This document shows, one piece after another, positions 11,043 through 23,431 of a stretch of 64,000 bases of DNA. Under the pieces are notes generated by a model. It ran no database searches, had not been told where the DNA came from, and saw only the letters and a list, made by a program, of their open reading frames with translations. The stretch comes from Owenia fusiformis (lineage: Eukaryota > Annelida > Polychaeta > Sabellida > Oweniidae): contig CAIIXF020000010.1 of the NCBI GenBank assembly GCA_903813345.2, positions 23,913,740 to 23,977,739 on the forward strand, read 5' to 3'. The number at the start of each line of letters is the position of its first letter. Position 1 is the first letter of the stretch. The position numbers were made by a program, and so were the translations under genes.

Positions 11043-11928
11043 CTGAAATTGGAAATGTTGAAAGTCGGTAAACAAATTCAGGTCTCCATAGTCCTGCTTC
11101 AAACCCTCTTGAAAAGGTGAAGTAGATAAGGTGGTGGGATATTTTGTTGTTATAAGCTTTGTAAATCCTAAAATAATATGCACATATATTTAACCCAGCT
11201 AGATGTATAAAATGTTTGGTAAAAATGGAAATCAATTAACTACAATTGGTCCAACTGTAACTTACATGCAAAAACATTGTGAATTTCCCTAAAGTCTAAT
11301 GTTTGATGGTACCTATAAATTACATAATCTTAAATCCATAAGTTTAGCTATTTTGTTGTTCTATGACCAGTGATGAATATGTGATTTTAGGTTAACACAC
11401 CTTTGGGAAATCATATCCAACAGTATATAAAGCAGGTGTCGTTTCATAAATGTAGTTTATAGAAAAGGGATCATTTGGTCAAGACCCCATATCCTCTTTT
11501 GGAATTCCCAATATCTCCATGAAAGGATAAATTAATCCTATATTTTGGAAAATAGTTTATAACAGAAAACAGTTTTTGGGATTAAAATTTCAAAAGGGCT
11601 GCTTTCACAGAATGCAAAAAACTAATAAGTTCTAAACTTCCATATCAAGAAACATCACTTAAAATTTAAGATCAATCCATCAAATAGTTTGACTAGAAAC
11701 TTGAAAACAAAAATTAACCAGCAAGATTTTAGGATGGAAAATCAAAAATGGCTGCCTTGACTGCCCATGGCCAAAAACTAATCATTTCTATACTTTAATA
11801 CCAAGATTATATCCCTAATGATTTCAGATCAATAGATCAAAATGTTTGGCTTAACATTTACCAAGAATGCCACAATAATGACAAAAAAATTAGTCTAAAT
11901 AAATGATTTTTGAAAGTGCTAATACAAC

Positions 11929-11996
11929 TTTGATCTGCATGAAGTCCATAGTCCCCATTATCTACATCTCCAGCGAGGGGATAACTTGGTTCAAGA
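11929..11996 (-). pseudogene. Possible decayed or non-standard cassette exon
   Basis: After an acceptor-like GGGACAG|T the frame reads SLEPSYPLAGDVDNGDYG LHADQ in the same phase as the neighbouring exons, again beginning with a serine codon. The EPSxP word is shared with the 7190-7318 exon (SPEPSDP), which suggests exon duplication. At the expected 3' end the sequence is CAAAGTTGTA. The AG|GT that the other exons have is missing, and the only GT nearby (AAA|GTTGTA) would end the exon in the wrong phase. It may be a duplicate exon that lost its donor, or a chance open stretch. Confidence 0.3.
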
Positions 11997-12540
11997 CTGT
12001 CCCATGCATGTTAATTATGGGATGATCACAAAGTCTAGTGAAGAAAGCATGTTAATGGGTGGAAGCAACATAAACAATGAAATGCATGAATCCACCAATT
12101 TGAAATGATCCATTATTCATGATACAAGTACACAAAGAAATTATTAGTACACCAAAGCAATAAAGAAAATAATCTATTTCAAAAATGGAAAATATAAGAT
12201 GGAATTAGCAAGAAATTGAATTGTGAAAATGAAAAGAGAACACATGTGTTCACTAAATATATAAAGTAGAACAAATGAAAATGGAACATCAATCTGAACA
12301 AATAAGGCAAATACAAAAGCCTTGGAGATTAACTTCTGTCTAATTACACCACCTTTGGGAAACCAATTATCTGCATTATCTTGATCCAGAAGTGTTTTTC
12401 TCTGTCTGTTTTGACCAATAGATCAAGTAAATTTATTATTTGCAGCATACAAAATAATAGAAACAAATCCATAGAAGGTCAAAGCTCATAAAGGGAAAAA
12501 ACTTTCACATAAATCCAGGGATACAAATATAACAACCAAC

Positions 12541-12832
12541 CTGTCATTTGCATAGTTCTGTGGGGGTCTACTATTGTAATACAAGGGTTCTGAGTCTGTA
12601 TCACTCCGTGGTTGATGATATGGACTTTCCTGGTTGTCATAGTAACCATGTTCTCGATCATATTCTCGATCCATTGGATCGTAATTAAAATCTCTTGAAT
12701 CCCCACTCTCCTCACGAGTAATGTTCCTAGCATACGGGTGTTCACTACGGAACTGATGTGCAGAGCTGTTGTGTTGATGGTTGGTAGGGTAATTGATGTC
12801 ACTTGTATAATCACTGTCCTCTGACATACCAG
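12541..12832 (-). CDS. Exon (292 nt), Asp/Tyr/His/Asn-rich
   Basis: The acceptor is TGTTACAG|CT and the donor AG|GTTGGT. It takes two bases to finish the codon begun in the 46-nt exon (T+CT = Ser) and ends in phase 2, so it is the one asymmetric exon that switches the gene into the phase-2 block. It encodes SGMSEDSDYTSDINYPTN near its start and SDTDSEPLYYNSRPPQNY near its end. The serine-acid clusters (SEDSDYTSD, SDTDSE) look like casein-kinase-2-type sites, which is inference. Just upstream in the intron (12838-12935) is a run of short degenerate repeats based on ACATAGAA. Confidence 0.75.
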
Positions 12833-12837
12833 CTGTA

Positions 12838-12935
12838 ACATAGGATATTATAGGTGTAGCATAGAACATGATACATGTAACATAGAATATTACATCTGTA
12901 ACATAGAACATCATATAAAACATCATACCTATAAC
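12838..12935. repeat. Short degenerate tandem repeat near an acceptor
   Basis: About six repeats of a 14-20 bp unit around 'gtaacatagaa(c/t)at' directly upstream of the 292-nt exon in gene sense. On the minus strand this gives a pyrimidine-poor tract with repeated TTCTATGT words. Confidence 0.7.
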
Positions 12936-13707
12936 ATAGAACTTAGAATGAATTAGATGTCCCTACCTAGAGATAAAGATTGACTCAGAGATGATATGAT
13001 TGGACTTTAGGACAACAATTTTTGATCATTGTTAAAATACCAAAATCATGAAGCAGTTGAGGTCTTTGGCAATGGGGGAATGAAATAAAAAATCAAGGTC
13101 TTTGTTACAACTCTAATATGAAAATAAATCAGAAAACATTTCCATAAAGAATAATAGAATGATGAAGGTCAGTGAATCTGAGGCTCATTGAACATAGTCA
13201 ACTTCCTTGTCTAGATGACATGCCTCAGCCCAATAAATTGACTTTTAACAGCAAGTATAGCTGACATGCCTCAGCCAATACAATAATTGGGTTTCCTATC
13301 AATTATATATTCCCTACTGATGCATGGTGGTCTGCATGTAGGAATAAACCAATTGACTCACTCATGAGATAATATAATGACCTGAAAACCTTTTTCTGAA
13401 GTATAGGAAGGACTTATAAATAGTATATTAACTACACTGTCTATTACTACACTGTCACGTTAATTCATGGAACTACAGTAAATACTGGGACCAGCCAGAA
13501 ATATTTGATAAACCTCTATTCAGAACACTTTCCAAGGTATGATGTGTTCATACCTTGGAATATCAGGCTGATATTTCTGACCAAAACCCTATTAATTTGT
13601 CATAGATTGAGGATTCTGATGAATGAGATATCATCTTATCCAGCCTACATTATGCTAATTCTTATGTATTAGGTAAATAGAGGCTGAGAAGTCAACCTCA
13701 TTACTCA

Positions 13708-14232
13708 ACTAGACAACAGCAACGCCAAAGCATAGCAAATCCTATGGAACAGCCATGGCTGGTATTTTTACAAACAAAGTATATAGCAAAAATGGCAGCC
13801 ATTTTTCAAAATGGCCTTTTTCTACCGAAAGTGTCATCATTAGACAGTGTGCCATGCTTATAGTATTCACATACTAAATATGAACAAAATCGCTCCACTA
13901 CTTTTCGAGTTACAGCAAAAATCGAGTAAAGGCCGCCATTTTTCAAGATGGCTGCCATGTGCTTCTTTAATATGTACATTTCTAGCTTTATTAATGTCCT
14001 ATATAATTTTTTTACATTTAAAACATATTGCTATTACAGTTTTACATACTGCACCTAAATTACTGTAAAATCGACACTAAAATGGCTGCCATTTTTAAAT
14101 GAGCAGTCATTTTGAAAATCGCCTTTCGAGCAGAACTTCTACCCCCATAGGATATATATACAAAATATGAACAAAATCGGGCCAACGGTATTTGAGTTAT
14201 TGCCCAGACGGACGGATGGACGGACATCTTGT
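13708..14232 (+). mobile_element. Pearl-like non-autonomous element
   Basis: It begins ACTAGACAACAGCAACGCC and has 'aaatggcngccatttt' blocks through the middle. It ends with 'aaaatcgggccaacggtatttgagttattgcc' split around a short (GACG)n tract at 14210-14224. Related copies lie at 43347-44165 and 41979-42060. The ACGG tract and layout match what is known of bivalve pearl elements (Helitron-like), inferred by resemblance. Confidence 0.65.
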
Positions 14233-16183
14233 TTATATGCTGTAAAATGTATATTTCAGTTCCAATAGACTTATCATTGAAATACTGTGGCATGATAAAA
14301 ACCTTGGTAAGAACCTTTTTAAACCCAAGACATATACATGTCTAGAAAAATGAATCCACAATCTAGAACACCTACAATCCAAGACATTTTACTTTTCTCA
14401 TAGAGTTATACCTCAGATAAGTTCAAAAGGACTAACTGATGAACATGATAATAGTTAAAAAACCATGGGAAATCTTGGATTCAACATAGAATTTCTGATA
14501 TTTACAATATTATTTCATGTTGATCTTGGCTGTAGAAAATTATGCTAGTAAAGATCAATAATTCATAGAAAGTAGGATCAAAGGGTACAATTGTAACTGA
14601 GATGCGTCCTGAGGTGGAATCAATATATACTATTACGCATACATTCTTGCACTATATATTGCATGTTATGGCATGAATGGGCAGACTAGTTCATCTGCTA
14701 CTAAATCCTTTGGAGATAAGAAGAAACATGTGGAAACTAGACACTTTCTTTGTACAAAAATCCTCAATGGCGGCTAAGTGGTTTTTATATTCTTGTACAT
14801 TTTACATTTTTATATAAAACATGCAATGTAAGTTGATGATTTGAGAGTTATGGTGTACATAGTTATTTTAATGTCAGTACTGGAACATGAACATTGCCTA
14901 ATTCTCCATTTCGCGGTTCGCTCATGAATCGAGAAGGTACGAAATATGTACTTATAAAGCCCCCCAAAAAGAACAAAATTTGATTGGTCGATATTTTCTC
15001 ATGATGCATTTTGCGTAGCTATTTGCGTGACCTGAAAGTAGAGAACAAAACTGATTACGCAATTTTGTTTTTAAACCTGGACGCTAAATAAAACAGTGAC
15101 ACCCTCAGCTGTTTTGTCCTTTTTCATTACTATAACGGCCAGGATAATGATCAAAAATATTCGGAAACGAGTCCTCTAGATTTGCTTTCGGACACTGCAC
15201 CAACTGACCTAGATAATAGCGACACATCTTCTTCAGTCAAAGTTTGTTGATTTTCAAAGAAACTCTATAATGTAATTTGAAGATGAGTACTTTTATTCAA
15301 TTGTTGCATTGATATTGCAGTTTGTAATGCGGTTAGGATGGAATGAAAGGTTGGGAAAAGGTGGAAAGTCGAACAAAGTTATTTTTTCCAATATGGCGAC
15401 TAGTCAACTGATCACATGACCTTCTCTATTGGGAAATATTCCCTCTCTTCACACGTTGTTTTCACAACGATGTGAGCAAATACAATGATAATGATAAAAA
15501 TGTCTGCTATGAAAAGGATATGAAAAGACCAATTGTTTATGATACTATTTTTGTCTATTTTGGACGGAGATTTGATAGAACATAGCGATTGAAAAATAGG
15601 TATGTAAATCCACATGCTAAACCAACGAGGGAAAAACAAGGAAGTAGGAATTTGTTCCCCTAATATTTTGTCCATATAAGGAAAAACACTGAATGGGAGA
15701 ATTGTGTTTCAAAATTGTAGAAAGAATGCTTCTTGTTCACATTCCAAGAAAAATCTTATTTTGTACTTTTCATAATCAAAGAAATAATTCAAAAATAAAA
15801 AAACAAGATCATATGCGTACATTTTGATAATATTATGCAAAATAGATTTCATCATAATTATAGAAGTAATGAAAGTGTGAATTCTCTCACAAAGTATATT
15901 TTTACTGGAATGTGTTCCTGAATAATTACCCACAATGCAGCATTTGAGAAGTAAATTTTGATACCTCTTCTTATTGGTCATTTTTGATTTTGACCATGGT
16001 ATAAGGTTACCCGTGGGGTTATTCCCTTGGATGATATTGATATCATCCTTGTGATATTCCCCATTGCATATCAAATCCCTCCTGGTGATTGACGATTTTT
16101 AGTCTACTAATGATAATTCATTTAGTCCTTTGTTTCGGCCAATGGTGGATAATATCAGTAGACATTAGTTGATAATAGAGAGA
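14233..16183. other. Intron sequence, nothing firm
   Basis: There is no exon with good splice sites and no clear transposon ends. A moderately CpG-rich part near 14910-15420 looks like old repeat material. Open frames of 80-120 codons here are AT-rich and without recognisable motifs. Confidence 0.4.
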
Positions 16184-16690
16184 TTTCGCACATAAGTGAA
16201 AGTACAACTTATACGTATACGTATAGTTTAAAGAGTCATGTCGAACTATTATATTTACTAAAATCAATTTTAAATTGTACTTAATGGAACATAACTATTC
16301 CCGTTATAGAAAAGCTCCATCAACTAGAGACTATGAATGCACTGTCATCTGCACGTGTAGATTATGCACATTATAATTAAATGCTTGCTTTCGTGTCCTT
16401 GTAGTTGTAGTGTATTATAAACACGATCCTTTAAAGGGAGTCATGATTCTTTAAAGTGAGTCATTACATAAACAAGTTGATTATTTCAATGTTTTCATGA
16501 TCAGTATAAGTTCAATGAACTTACAAAACGGTATGTTTACGTAGATGATAACGTATACAGTTGGATCTCCGTATAAAGATTTGCCTACATGTGTGTGGAA
16601 CAATTGACCGCAAGCATTTTTTAAAATTAATTGGCTGAGTGGGAACAGTATCCAATCAAATACTTTACATTAGCAATAATATTTATTTTT
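16184..16690. mobile_element. Partial copy of the AGAGAGATTTCGCACA TIR element
   Basis: Matches 32706-33190 at high identity over about 500 bp. It starts at the same terminal AGAGAGATTTCGCACA, contains 'tatacgtatacgtata', and ends at 'caatcaaatactttaca' with no right terminal repeat, so it is truncated on the right. Confidence 0.8.
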
Positions 16691-16815
16691 CAAAATTTTA
16701 TCACTAATGATAAAAGTGATATTCCGCATCTAAATGCAAAAAAATCTAATATGTAGAATATGTACTCCTATGCGATTGAGGGAATATCATATATCTGCTA
16801 ATATGAAGTATAAAG

Positions 16816-16966
16816 GATATCCTATGATTTTTGAGGGATACCATTTTTATCCATGAGTGGATATCGCTCATTTCCACGAGTGAGCGCAGCGAATGAGTGA
16901 AGATCGGCGATATCCAAGAGTGGATAAAAATGATAGCTGAGAAAATCATAGGATATCATATTTATC
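16816..16966. mobile_element. Palindromic element (GGATATCCTATGATTTTT arms)
   Basis: Arms of about 60 bp meet at a CpG-containing centre with 'gagtgagcgcagcgaatgag'. Related palindromes occur at 58266-58440 and 63595-63740. There is no coding content. Confidence 0.75.
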
Positions 16967-17635
16967 CGATGGTCGCTATTTTTGTATGGACTTCAAATAA
17001 TTAGACCTACAAGTTGTTGTTTTCTATTTCTTTTCAGTGGGAACCCACAGAAACATATTCAACAGATCGATAAATGCATGAGGAAAACATCGAGGTATGA
17101 TATTATGTTATCTAGTTGGAGTGAGTCCAGTTTTAAAGAGGAAAATCATAAAACACCCTATTATCGCCCAATTTTTTTTTCACAAATCCCCGGGGATTTT
17201 GTCATTTGAGACATCTTCTTGAAAAGAATTTGGTAAATGCACAGTGCATTTATTGGAGACAATACAGTATATAGTCAACACAAAACATATAATCAGTAGT
17301 ATAAGTGCTTCCTATTGACAGAGTGGCTAAATAAGCTTCAATATGGCAAAATTTGGTAATAAAAGGCTAGATGTTTATCAAAGACAACTTCTGAATACAG
17401 GCTAATTAAGAGACAGAATTTTGCTATTATCACTTTATTTGGTATTTCAAAATATCAAATGAAGAAATTGATTAGAATACTAGTTCTATCAATTTGGCAT
17501 TTCAATACAAACATACAGGAACTTGAAAAAGATTGTAAACTTTTCAGTAGTCTTTCATCCAGACCCTGTCCATACATCTCACTACACTAGGAGGAAGACA
17601 CAGGAACTTCATTTAAGTCAAAATACTCTACTTAC

Positions 17636-17681
17636 ATTGTGAATATGTTGGCCTCCTATGCTGCTCCTTGATGGTCATCAT
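17636..17681 (-). CDS. Micro-exon (46 nt)
   Basis: The acceptor is TTTTTCTTGCAG and the donor AAT|GTAAGT, both strong. It encodes MMTIKEQHRRPTYSQ and ends with one base of a split codon. The frame agrees with the exons on both sides. The IKEQH word followed by a Pro/Thr/Ser stretch recalls IKEEH in the N-terminal Rab-binding region of vertebrate RIM2, but the match is short and recalled from memory. An internal ATG pair at its 5' end could also serve as a start for a shorter isoform; this cannot be judged here. Confidence 0.65.
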
Positions 17682-18098
17682 CTGCAAGAAAAACAAATGA
17701 TTTGGTTCAATACACAGTATTCTCATTTAGACCAACATATAGTTATTTCACATATGTGGGAAGTTGGATATCATTTTACTAGCATGAATCACACGCTTTA
17801 AGAATATAATTCATTAGTGTTCATTGTTCATTTATAAGTACAACATCATTAAAATTAAATTCATAAATGATGTTTTCAGACGTGACATGTTGAACATTTA
17901 GTGCTTAATATTTAGATGGAATGTTTGTGCAAAAAAGTACATGGTGACACCAAAAATGAAACCCATATAAAAAAACATTTATAACTTTGATTCACATGGT
18001 GAAGGATACAAAAGATAGATTAGAATATTTCTAAAAGTTCGTTAAAAAATGTACATTTATTTACAGATCAAATATGAACAAGGCATTAACATGCAAAA

Positions 18099-18197
18099 TG
18101 TCACCACCATTTGATACAGACCCCAACCGCTGATAGCCAACTGCTGTCACAAAACAGAGACCATAACAATATGTCACTACTTTTTGGTGTTGACATA
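18099..18197. mobile_element. Short GTCACCACC element (99 bp)
   Basis: Starts ATGTCACCACC and ends GGTGTTGACAT, an inverted pair. Its inner part matches both ends of the larger element at 22829-23431. The flanking 18200-18500 is diverged pearl-like sequence with 'caagatggctgcaatg'. Confidence 0.65.
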
Positions 18198-18600
18198 ACA
18201 AAATCGCTCTACTAGTTCCCAAATTAAAGCAAAAATCATAAAAACAGTCACCATTTTTCAAGATGGCTGCAATGTTTGTTTATATACTACACAAATTTTA
18301 GTAATTAAAGCATCATATATTAGTTTTTTATGTTGTACCTAAAATACTATAAAATTGACACTAAAATGATAGCTATTTTAAAACTGGTGGCCATTTTCAA
18401 AATCAGCTTTCAAGTAGAACTTGTACTCACATTGGGCATGTAGGTATAAAACATATAAATGATATTGGGCCAATGATATTTAGGTAGATGGGACATATGT
18501 ATGGATGAATGGAGCTATTCTCTAAATAACCCCCAAAATGCATTCATTGGGATAGTCACTGCTTCCCACATTGACCACTCTTAACAACCAAAGTCAAATA

Positions 18601-19348
18601 CAGGGTGTTAAAAAAAAAACGCAACCCAAAGAAATCGCTATATCTTGGAAAATACTAATTCAATTATGTTCATTTTTTCAGGAAAGAAAGAAGAGACTGT
18701 GTATGTATAGCTCCTGTAGTTGGTAAGTTATAAAACTTGATGCCTTAGACACCTGCTCAAAAGACATTAGTATTGGAAAGATACGAAAAACGCAGTCAGG
18801 GGTGACTGCCAGAGCAATAAAACTGAATAACTTTATAATCATAGTGTTTTAGCTCTTCAAATTTGGCACAAATCATCTTCATTCAAAGTATGGTAAATCT
18901 GTAGAGTGAAATCAAAATCACTCCAGGGACTTCACAGTTATGTTCGAAATGCGTTCAAAACGCAGTCAAACGTCCTGGTTCAGGCAGACATAAGAAGTTA
19001 TTTTGACCATTACTGTAAAGTCCCTGGAGTGATTTTGATGAAACTCCACAAATTCACCACACATTGAATGAGGATAATTTGTGCCAAATCTGAAGTGCCA
19101 GAACACTATGGTTAGAAAGTTATTCAGTTTTATTGCTGTGACAGTCACCTTTGACTGCATTTTTCGTATCTTTCTCATTCTAATGTCTTTTGAGCAGGCG
19201 TCCAAGGCTTCGTGTTTTACAACTAAATAATTACAGGAGCTCTACATGCACAGTCTCTTCTTTCTTTCCTGAAAAAATGAGTGCAATTGGATAAGTATTT
19301 TCCAAGATATAGCGATTTCTTTGGGTTGCGTTTTCTTTGAACACCCTG
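18601..19348. mobile_element. TA-flanked long palindrome, mariner/Tc1-type ends
   Basis: Ends CAGGGTGTTaaaa and its complement, bordered by TA on both sides (18599-18600 and 19349-19350). The arms are about 350 bp and mirror each other almost to the centre (near 18965). Near each arm's inner end is a CGCAGTCAnnNGTGACTG word. No intact transposase is present. Confidence 0.85.
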
Positions 19349-21169
19349 TAGATTCCTTCAATACTGTTAAAGTTATTCCAAAATTGCAGTGTCACATTTT
19401 TGTGTCACCCTGTACATGTAAACTGTGAACTCATAACATTTATTAAGGCTAATCCCAAGTAAGATAATTATTAAAACATCAATCCATCATCTTTATTGAA
19501 GCTGGTTAAATTAATTTGATTGCAGACACACAAGACAACTTAAGGAACAAATACAACAATAATATTCGGTTGTCTTGACATGTACATTGTTGTTTCTAGG
19601 AATGCAATCTGATGTTTATATTATCAACTTGTTAAGTCTTGTAATCCGATTTGACATATTATTAGGCTATTTCTTATCTTATAAACAGTTTTTATATGAA
19701 GGATATAAAAGAATCATCCTCCCCAGGAAAATTTTTTCGAAGACGTCATTTGGTGCATTCTGAGCATTTTCAGATAAAATCAAATTGGTGTTTATATGAT
19801 TTATCAGATTAATATAGATTTTGTGTTTGGGTGGGGGGGCTTTTGGTAATGGCTGCGAGGGAAGCGAACCAAGAAGAGTGAGTGCAGCGAACGAGGGCCA
19901 GTGTAGGGGGATCTCGGGGTTCTCCCCACAGAAAATATCAAAAATTGAACATCATTCGGTGCATTCTGAGCATTTTCAGAGCACAATATCCTTCACATAA
20001 AATCACTTTGTAATTTTTTTTAAAACGTTGGTTTAGGGGGGGGGGGGTGCTCCCCCCTTGAATTACACCTCCCTATTTTCGAACGAAAATACTTGATAAC
20101 TAGGATTACGAAAAAGTTTAAAACGTGAACTGATTATTTTATCATTCATTGTTAAAGGATGTACATACCGGCAGCCAGTTTTAAACTTCAGTGGAGTAGA
20201 ATATTTACATCTTGAACTTCGGAATTAGAGGGGGAGTAGCCGATTTCTGTTACAAAAATTCAACTAAACTGTAATAGTTATTTTTTCCCGAAAAAGTTTA
20301 CAAATAAATCGCTAAATGTACAGGTGAATCTTATGGTGAATTGAAACCTGGTATTTTTGGTTTTTTCTTAACGGATGTACAACTAAGGTGCGAGATCTAT
20401 TAAAAAGGCATGATATCTATAAAACCGTGATATCTAAAACCCAAAAACCATAGAGACTAGGCCAATAGAGAAGTCTGCATCATATTTGAAAAGGGTGGTG
20501 CGTTTTCCAGAAAATATAGATGGCTAGGCAAGTGATGGCTTAGAAGGAGGCTGCGTACCTGGGGGGGGGGGGGGTCTGGGACATGGTCCCCATGAAATTT
20601 TTTGTCACTGAAGATGTTATTTGGTGCAATCTGAACCATAAATAGTTGTTTTCTGAGATAAAATAGCATTTTTTGAAGTTTCACTGAGGAATCTTATCAA
20701 AAAATATTTTTGGGCAGTTTCAGAGGGGGGGAGGGTGCATTCACACCCAATGCACCCCTGTTTCTGATGCCCATGGATATGAGGGACCAGATCAATATAT
20801 CCATGTATGCCCTCAAATATATCTAATTTCAATTGGGGTGAGGGTAAAATCATTTATGTTTTAGTATTTGGTATACCAATTCTAAAATACAAATCCGCTG
20901 CTACTTTTCTGACTAAATACTTGGCCAACATGACCTGATCATCCCTGTGATTGGGGTGAATGGGGTGATGAATGAGTTGTATAAGATGCTGCTCATGAAT
21001 CAAATATCATTGTCCTGTAAACAACCTCTATCTATGTGTTGCCCCCTCCCCTCCCAATTTTCTAGTTTCTCAATCAGTATTTGAGAAAATATGGGGAGGG
21101 CATTAGAGCTTGATTCAAGAATCAATATGGACATGAAGTAAGCTTATAATGTGTGTGAATATTAGAAGT
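19349..21169. other. Repeat-rich intronic stretch
   Basis: It contains three copies of a 'ggtgcattctgagcattttcag' word (about 19750, 19960 and 20620) next to G-runs (20037-20049 and 20561-20574), and a 'gggaagcgaaccaagaagagtgagtgcagcgaacgaggg' segment near 19858. These look like fragments of one dispersed repeat family. No gene is seen. Confidence 0.5.
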
Positions 21170-21818
21170 GTCACGGTCCAAAAGAATTTCGGTACAGTAC
21201 GGAACGGTACAAATGGTTACGGTACATTCAGGACGGGACAGAACATTAAAAAATGATGCAAGGTCTGATGATGCCAGTTTCACTTTCAATTTCACTTTTC
21301 AAAATCATATTCAGAAATAAAAAACGTCAATCAAAATCTAATATAACATATCTGCCGCGAATGTGATCAGCATTTCACATAGTCTGCACGGTGTACTATC
21401 ACCAATTCGTTTGTGATATCGAAGTTCCAAAATACTTCCAAACTGCCGACTTTTTCGACTTAGATGCCGGCTCGATTTTTCAATTTCTTTCCTACATCCG
21501 GCATATTGATAATGCACTCGATTTGCGAACAATGATGAAGAAATTTACTAACAAGCATTACCATCTACCTGAAATTGCGGGTCCGTTAATAACACTTTTC
21601 AATGCAAAGAAGTGTAATCTAGGTACAAGGTAAGTGAAAATATTTAATTTTTCAGAACGAAATCGGAGGTGTTCCCCGCTATTTATACACGTTTTTATGC
21701 ATTTTATGGAAGGAATTTATGTACCTATACCGAACCGATATTAACTCTTTCTGTCCCGTGTCCCGAACTGAAGCATCTGGATCGAAATTCGGTCCAATAT
21801 CGGGAAACCGTGACACCT
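21170..21818. mobile_element. hAT-like TIR element with an exon-like open stretch
   Basis: Ends GTGTCACGGT and ACCGTGACAC, with further inverted similarity (ATTTCGGTnCA / CGAAATTCGGT). These ends resemble hAT termini, but I could not find a convincing 8-bp target duplication. Inside, 21370-21630 is open and reads about 80 residues (for example YFQTADFFDLDAGSIFQF) up to a near-perfect donor ACAAG|GTAAGT at 21629. The stretch is unrecognised and may be captured or decayed coding sequence. Confidence 0.6.
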
Positions 21819-22085
21819 CTCGTGAATATGTTACTATAAACCCTCGAACTCAACCATGAATTTGCCATTACGGAGCTAAAACAAACATATGCATGTTTAG
21901 GATGGTGCAACCATGAATCCAATGTCTCCTTTAAAAATATAAAACTGGAGATAAAATTGTTGAAGCTCACAGCTAGAGCAGATCTAAGTAGCTTTATGAA
22001 AAACATGTATGTATTAGAAAAAATAAAACAGGTAGTACTTTCAATTTCTAAGCACATCTTGACATAAAAATGAATGTTTAAGATA

Positions 22086-22654
22086 CAGGGTGAGCCAAAA
22101 AAGGTAACACTAATAAATGTTAATCACTCAGTCATCCAGCATGGGTTTATAATCATATTTGGAACAATTGAACCCTGTTCTATGTTTTTTCATTCTACTA
22201 AGTTTCATTGGTCTACTCTAAATGATCACGATTTTATGGCCATTTTACAAAACATAATCAATATGGCAGTCTCATCTCTGGAGGTAAATTTGAGTGCAAC
22301 AGGTAAAGTTGTTCTGACCATGGACTTTCAAGAGAAAGCCCATGTTCTGACTACATGCTCACAGATATCTTGTGTAATAGCCTGCATTTTCTTTGTTTCA
22401 ACTCTTTGATGCTTCTAGGGTCGTTAGTATATTACAAAATCTTTGAAATAGCCCCAAAGATGGGGCTTCATATTAGGTGATTTTGACATGTTTTGGCACA
22501 TTGAGCATGTTTTTTAAAATGGCCACAAAATCATAATCATTTGGAATAGACCAATGAAATTTGTTAGAAAGAAAGAACATTGAAAAAGGTTAACATGTAC
22601 CAAATATGACTTAAAACCTATTTCTTTGGGTTACTTTTTTGGGCTCACACCCTG
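22086..22654. mobile_element. TA-flanked long palindrome, CAGGGTGAGCC ends
   Basis: TA borders at 22084-22085 and 22655-22656. The ends are CAGGGTGAGCCAAAAAAGGT and its inverse. The arms contain matching inverted blocks around 'tttcattggtcta' and 'aatggccacaaaatc'. It is mariner/Tc1-type by TA target and end form, without an intact transposase. Confidence 0.85.
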
Positions 22655-22828
22655 TATATTTTTGACAACAAAAATACCAGTGATGTTAAAACACCTTGAT
22701 ATTATTGTCAATCTATAGACTAAGCTATAAACTAAACTAAACAAAGTGGCAGTCTTTTTGAAATTTTGCAAGAACTTTAGCCAAATTTCTGATGAAACAT
22801 ATATAAAAAAGGCATTAACATTACAAAA

Positions 22829-23431
22829 TGTCACCACCTACTTGGCTCACAATATTATTAGTTCAATCTTAAGTTAGAATTTGAATTTCTGAGATCTTCT
22901 AGATGATTTTGAAAAATTGGTGAAATTTGAAGCAAGTTAAAAAATATCTTTTTTGATTGACCCTGAGAAGGTCATTGAAGGTGAAATCTCAAATCTAAAG
23001 TCAGATTTGAACTTCTGAGAATTTGTAGTTGATTTTGAAAAAGAAAATTGTCAATTTGAAGCAAGTTGAAAAAGACCTTTTTGACATTTTTTGACCTTGA
23101 GAAGGTTAAATCTCAAATCTAAAGTCAAATTTGGACTTTTGATAACTCGTAGATGATTTTTTTTGAGAACTTGTAGATGATTTTGAAAAAAAATTGGTCA
23201 ATTTGAAGCAGGTTGAAAAAGACCTTTTTGACCTTGAGAAGGTTATTGAAGGTCAAATTTGGACTTTTGATAACTTGTAGATGATTTTGAAAAAATAGTC
23301 AGTCTAAACAGTGTTCGTTAAGTTATTTGAAGTTGTAACAATTTGTTACAGACTTCAACTGCTGATCGCCAATCGCCACCACAAAAAACGGAGACCATAA
23401 TAATATGTCACCACTTTTTGGTGGTGACATA
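22829..23431. mobile_element. GTCACCACC element with internal tandem repeats
   Basis: Ends ATGTCACCACC and GGTGGTGACAT. The interior holds about three or four diverged copies of a unit near 110-125 bp with 'gtagatgattttgaaaaa', 'ggtcaatttgaagcaagttg' and 'gacctttttgaccttgag'. Ends plus an internal tandem core is a layout known for several non-autonomous elements. Confidence 0.75.

Noticed and set aside
12486-12926. Extension of the 292-nt exon upstream as one open frame with MMFYMMFYV
   Set aside because: The extra part is the short ACATAGAA tandem repeat; the acceptor at 12832 and the phase of the neighbouring exon fit better.
15412-16074. Minus-strand open frames of 87 and 121 codons
   Set aside because: Composition is Ile/Phe/Lys-rich as expected of AT-rich non-coding DNA; no domain or splice signals stand out.
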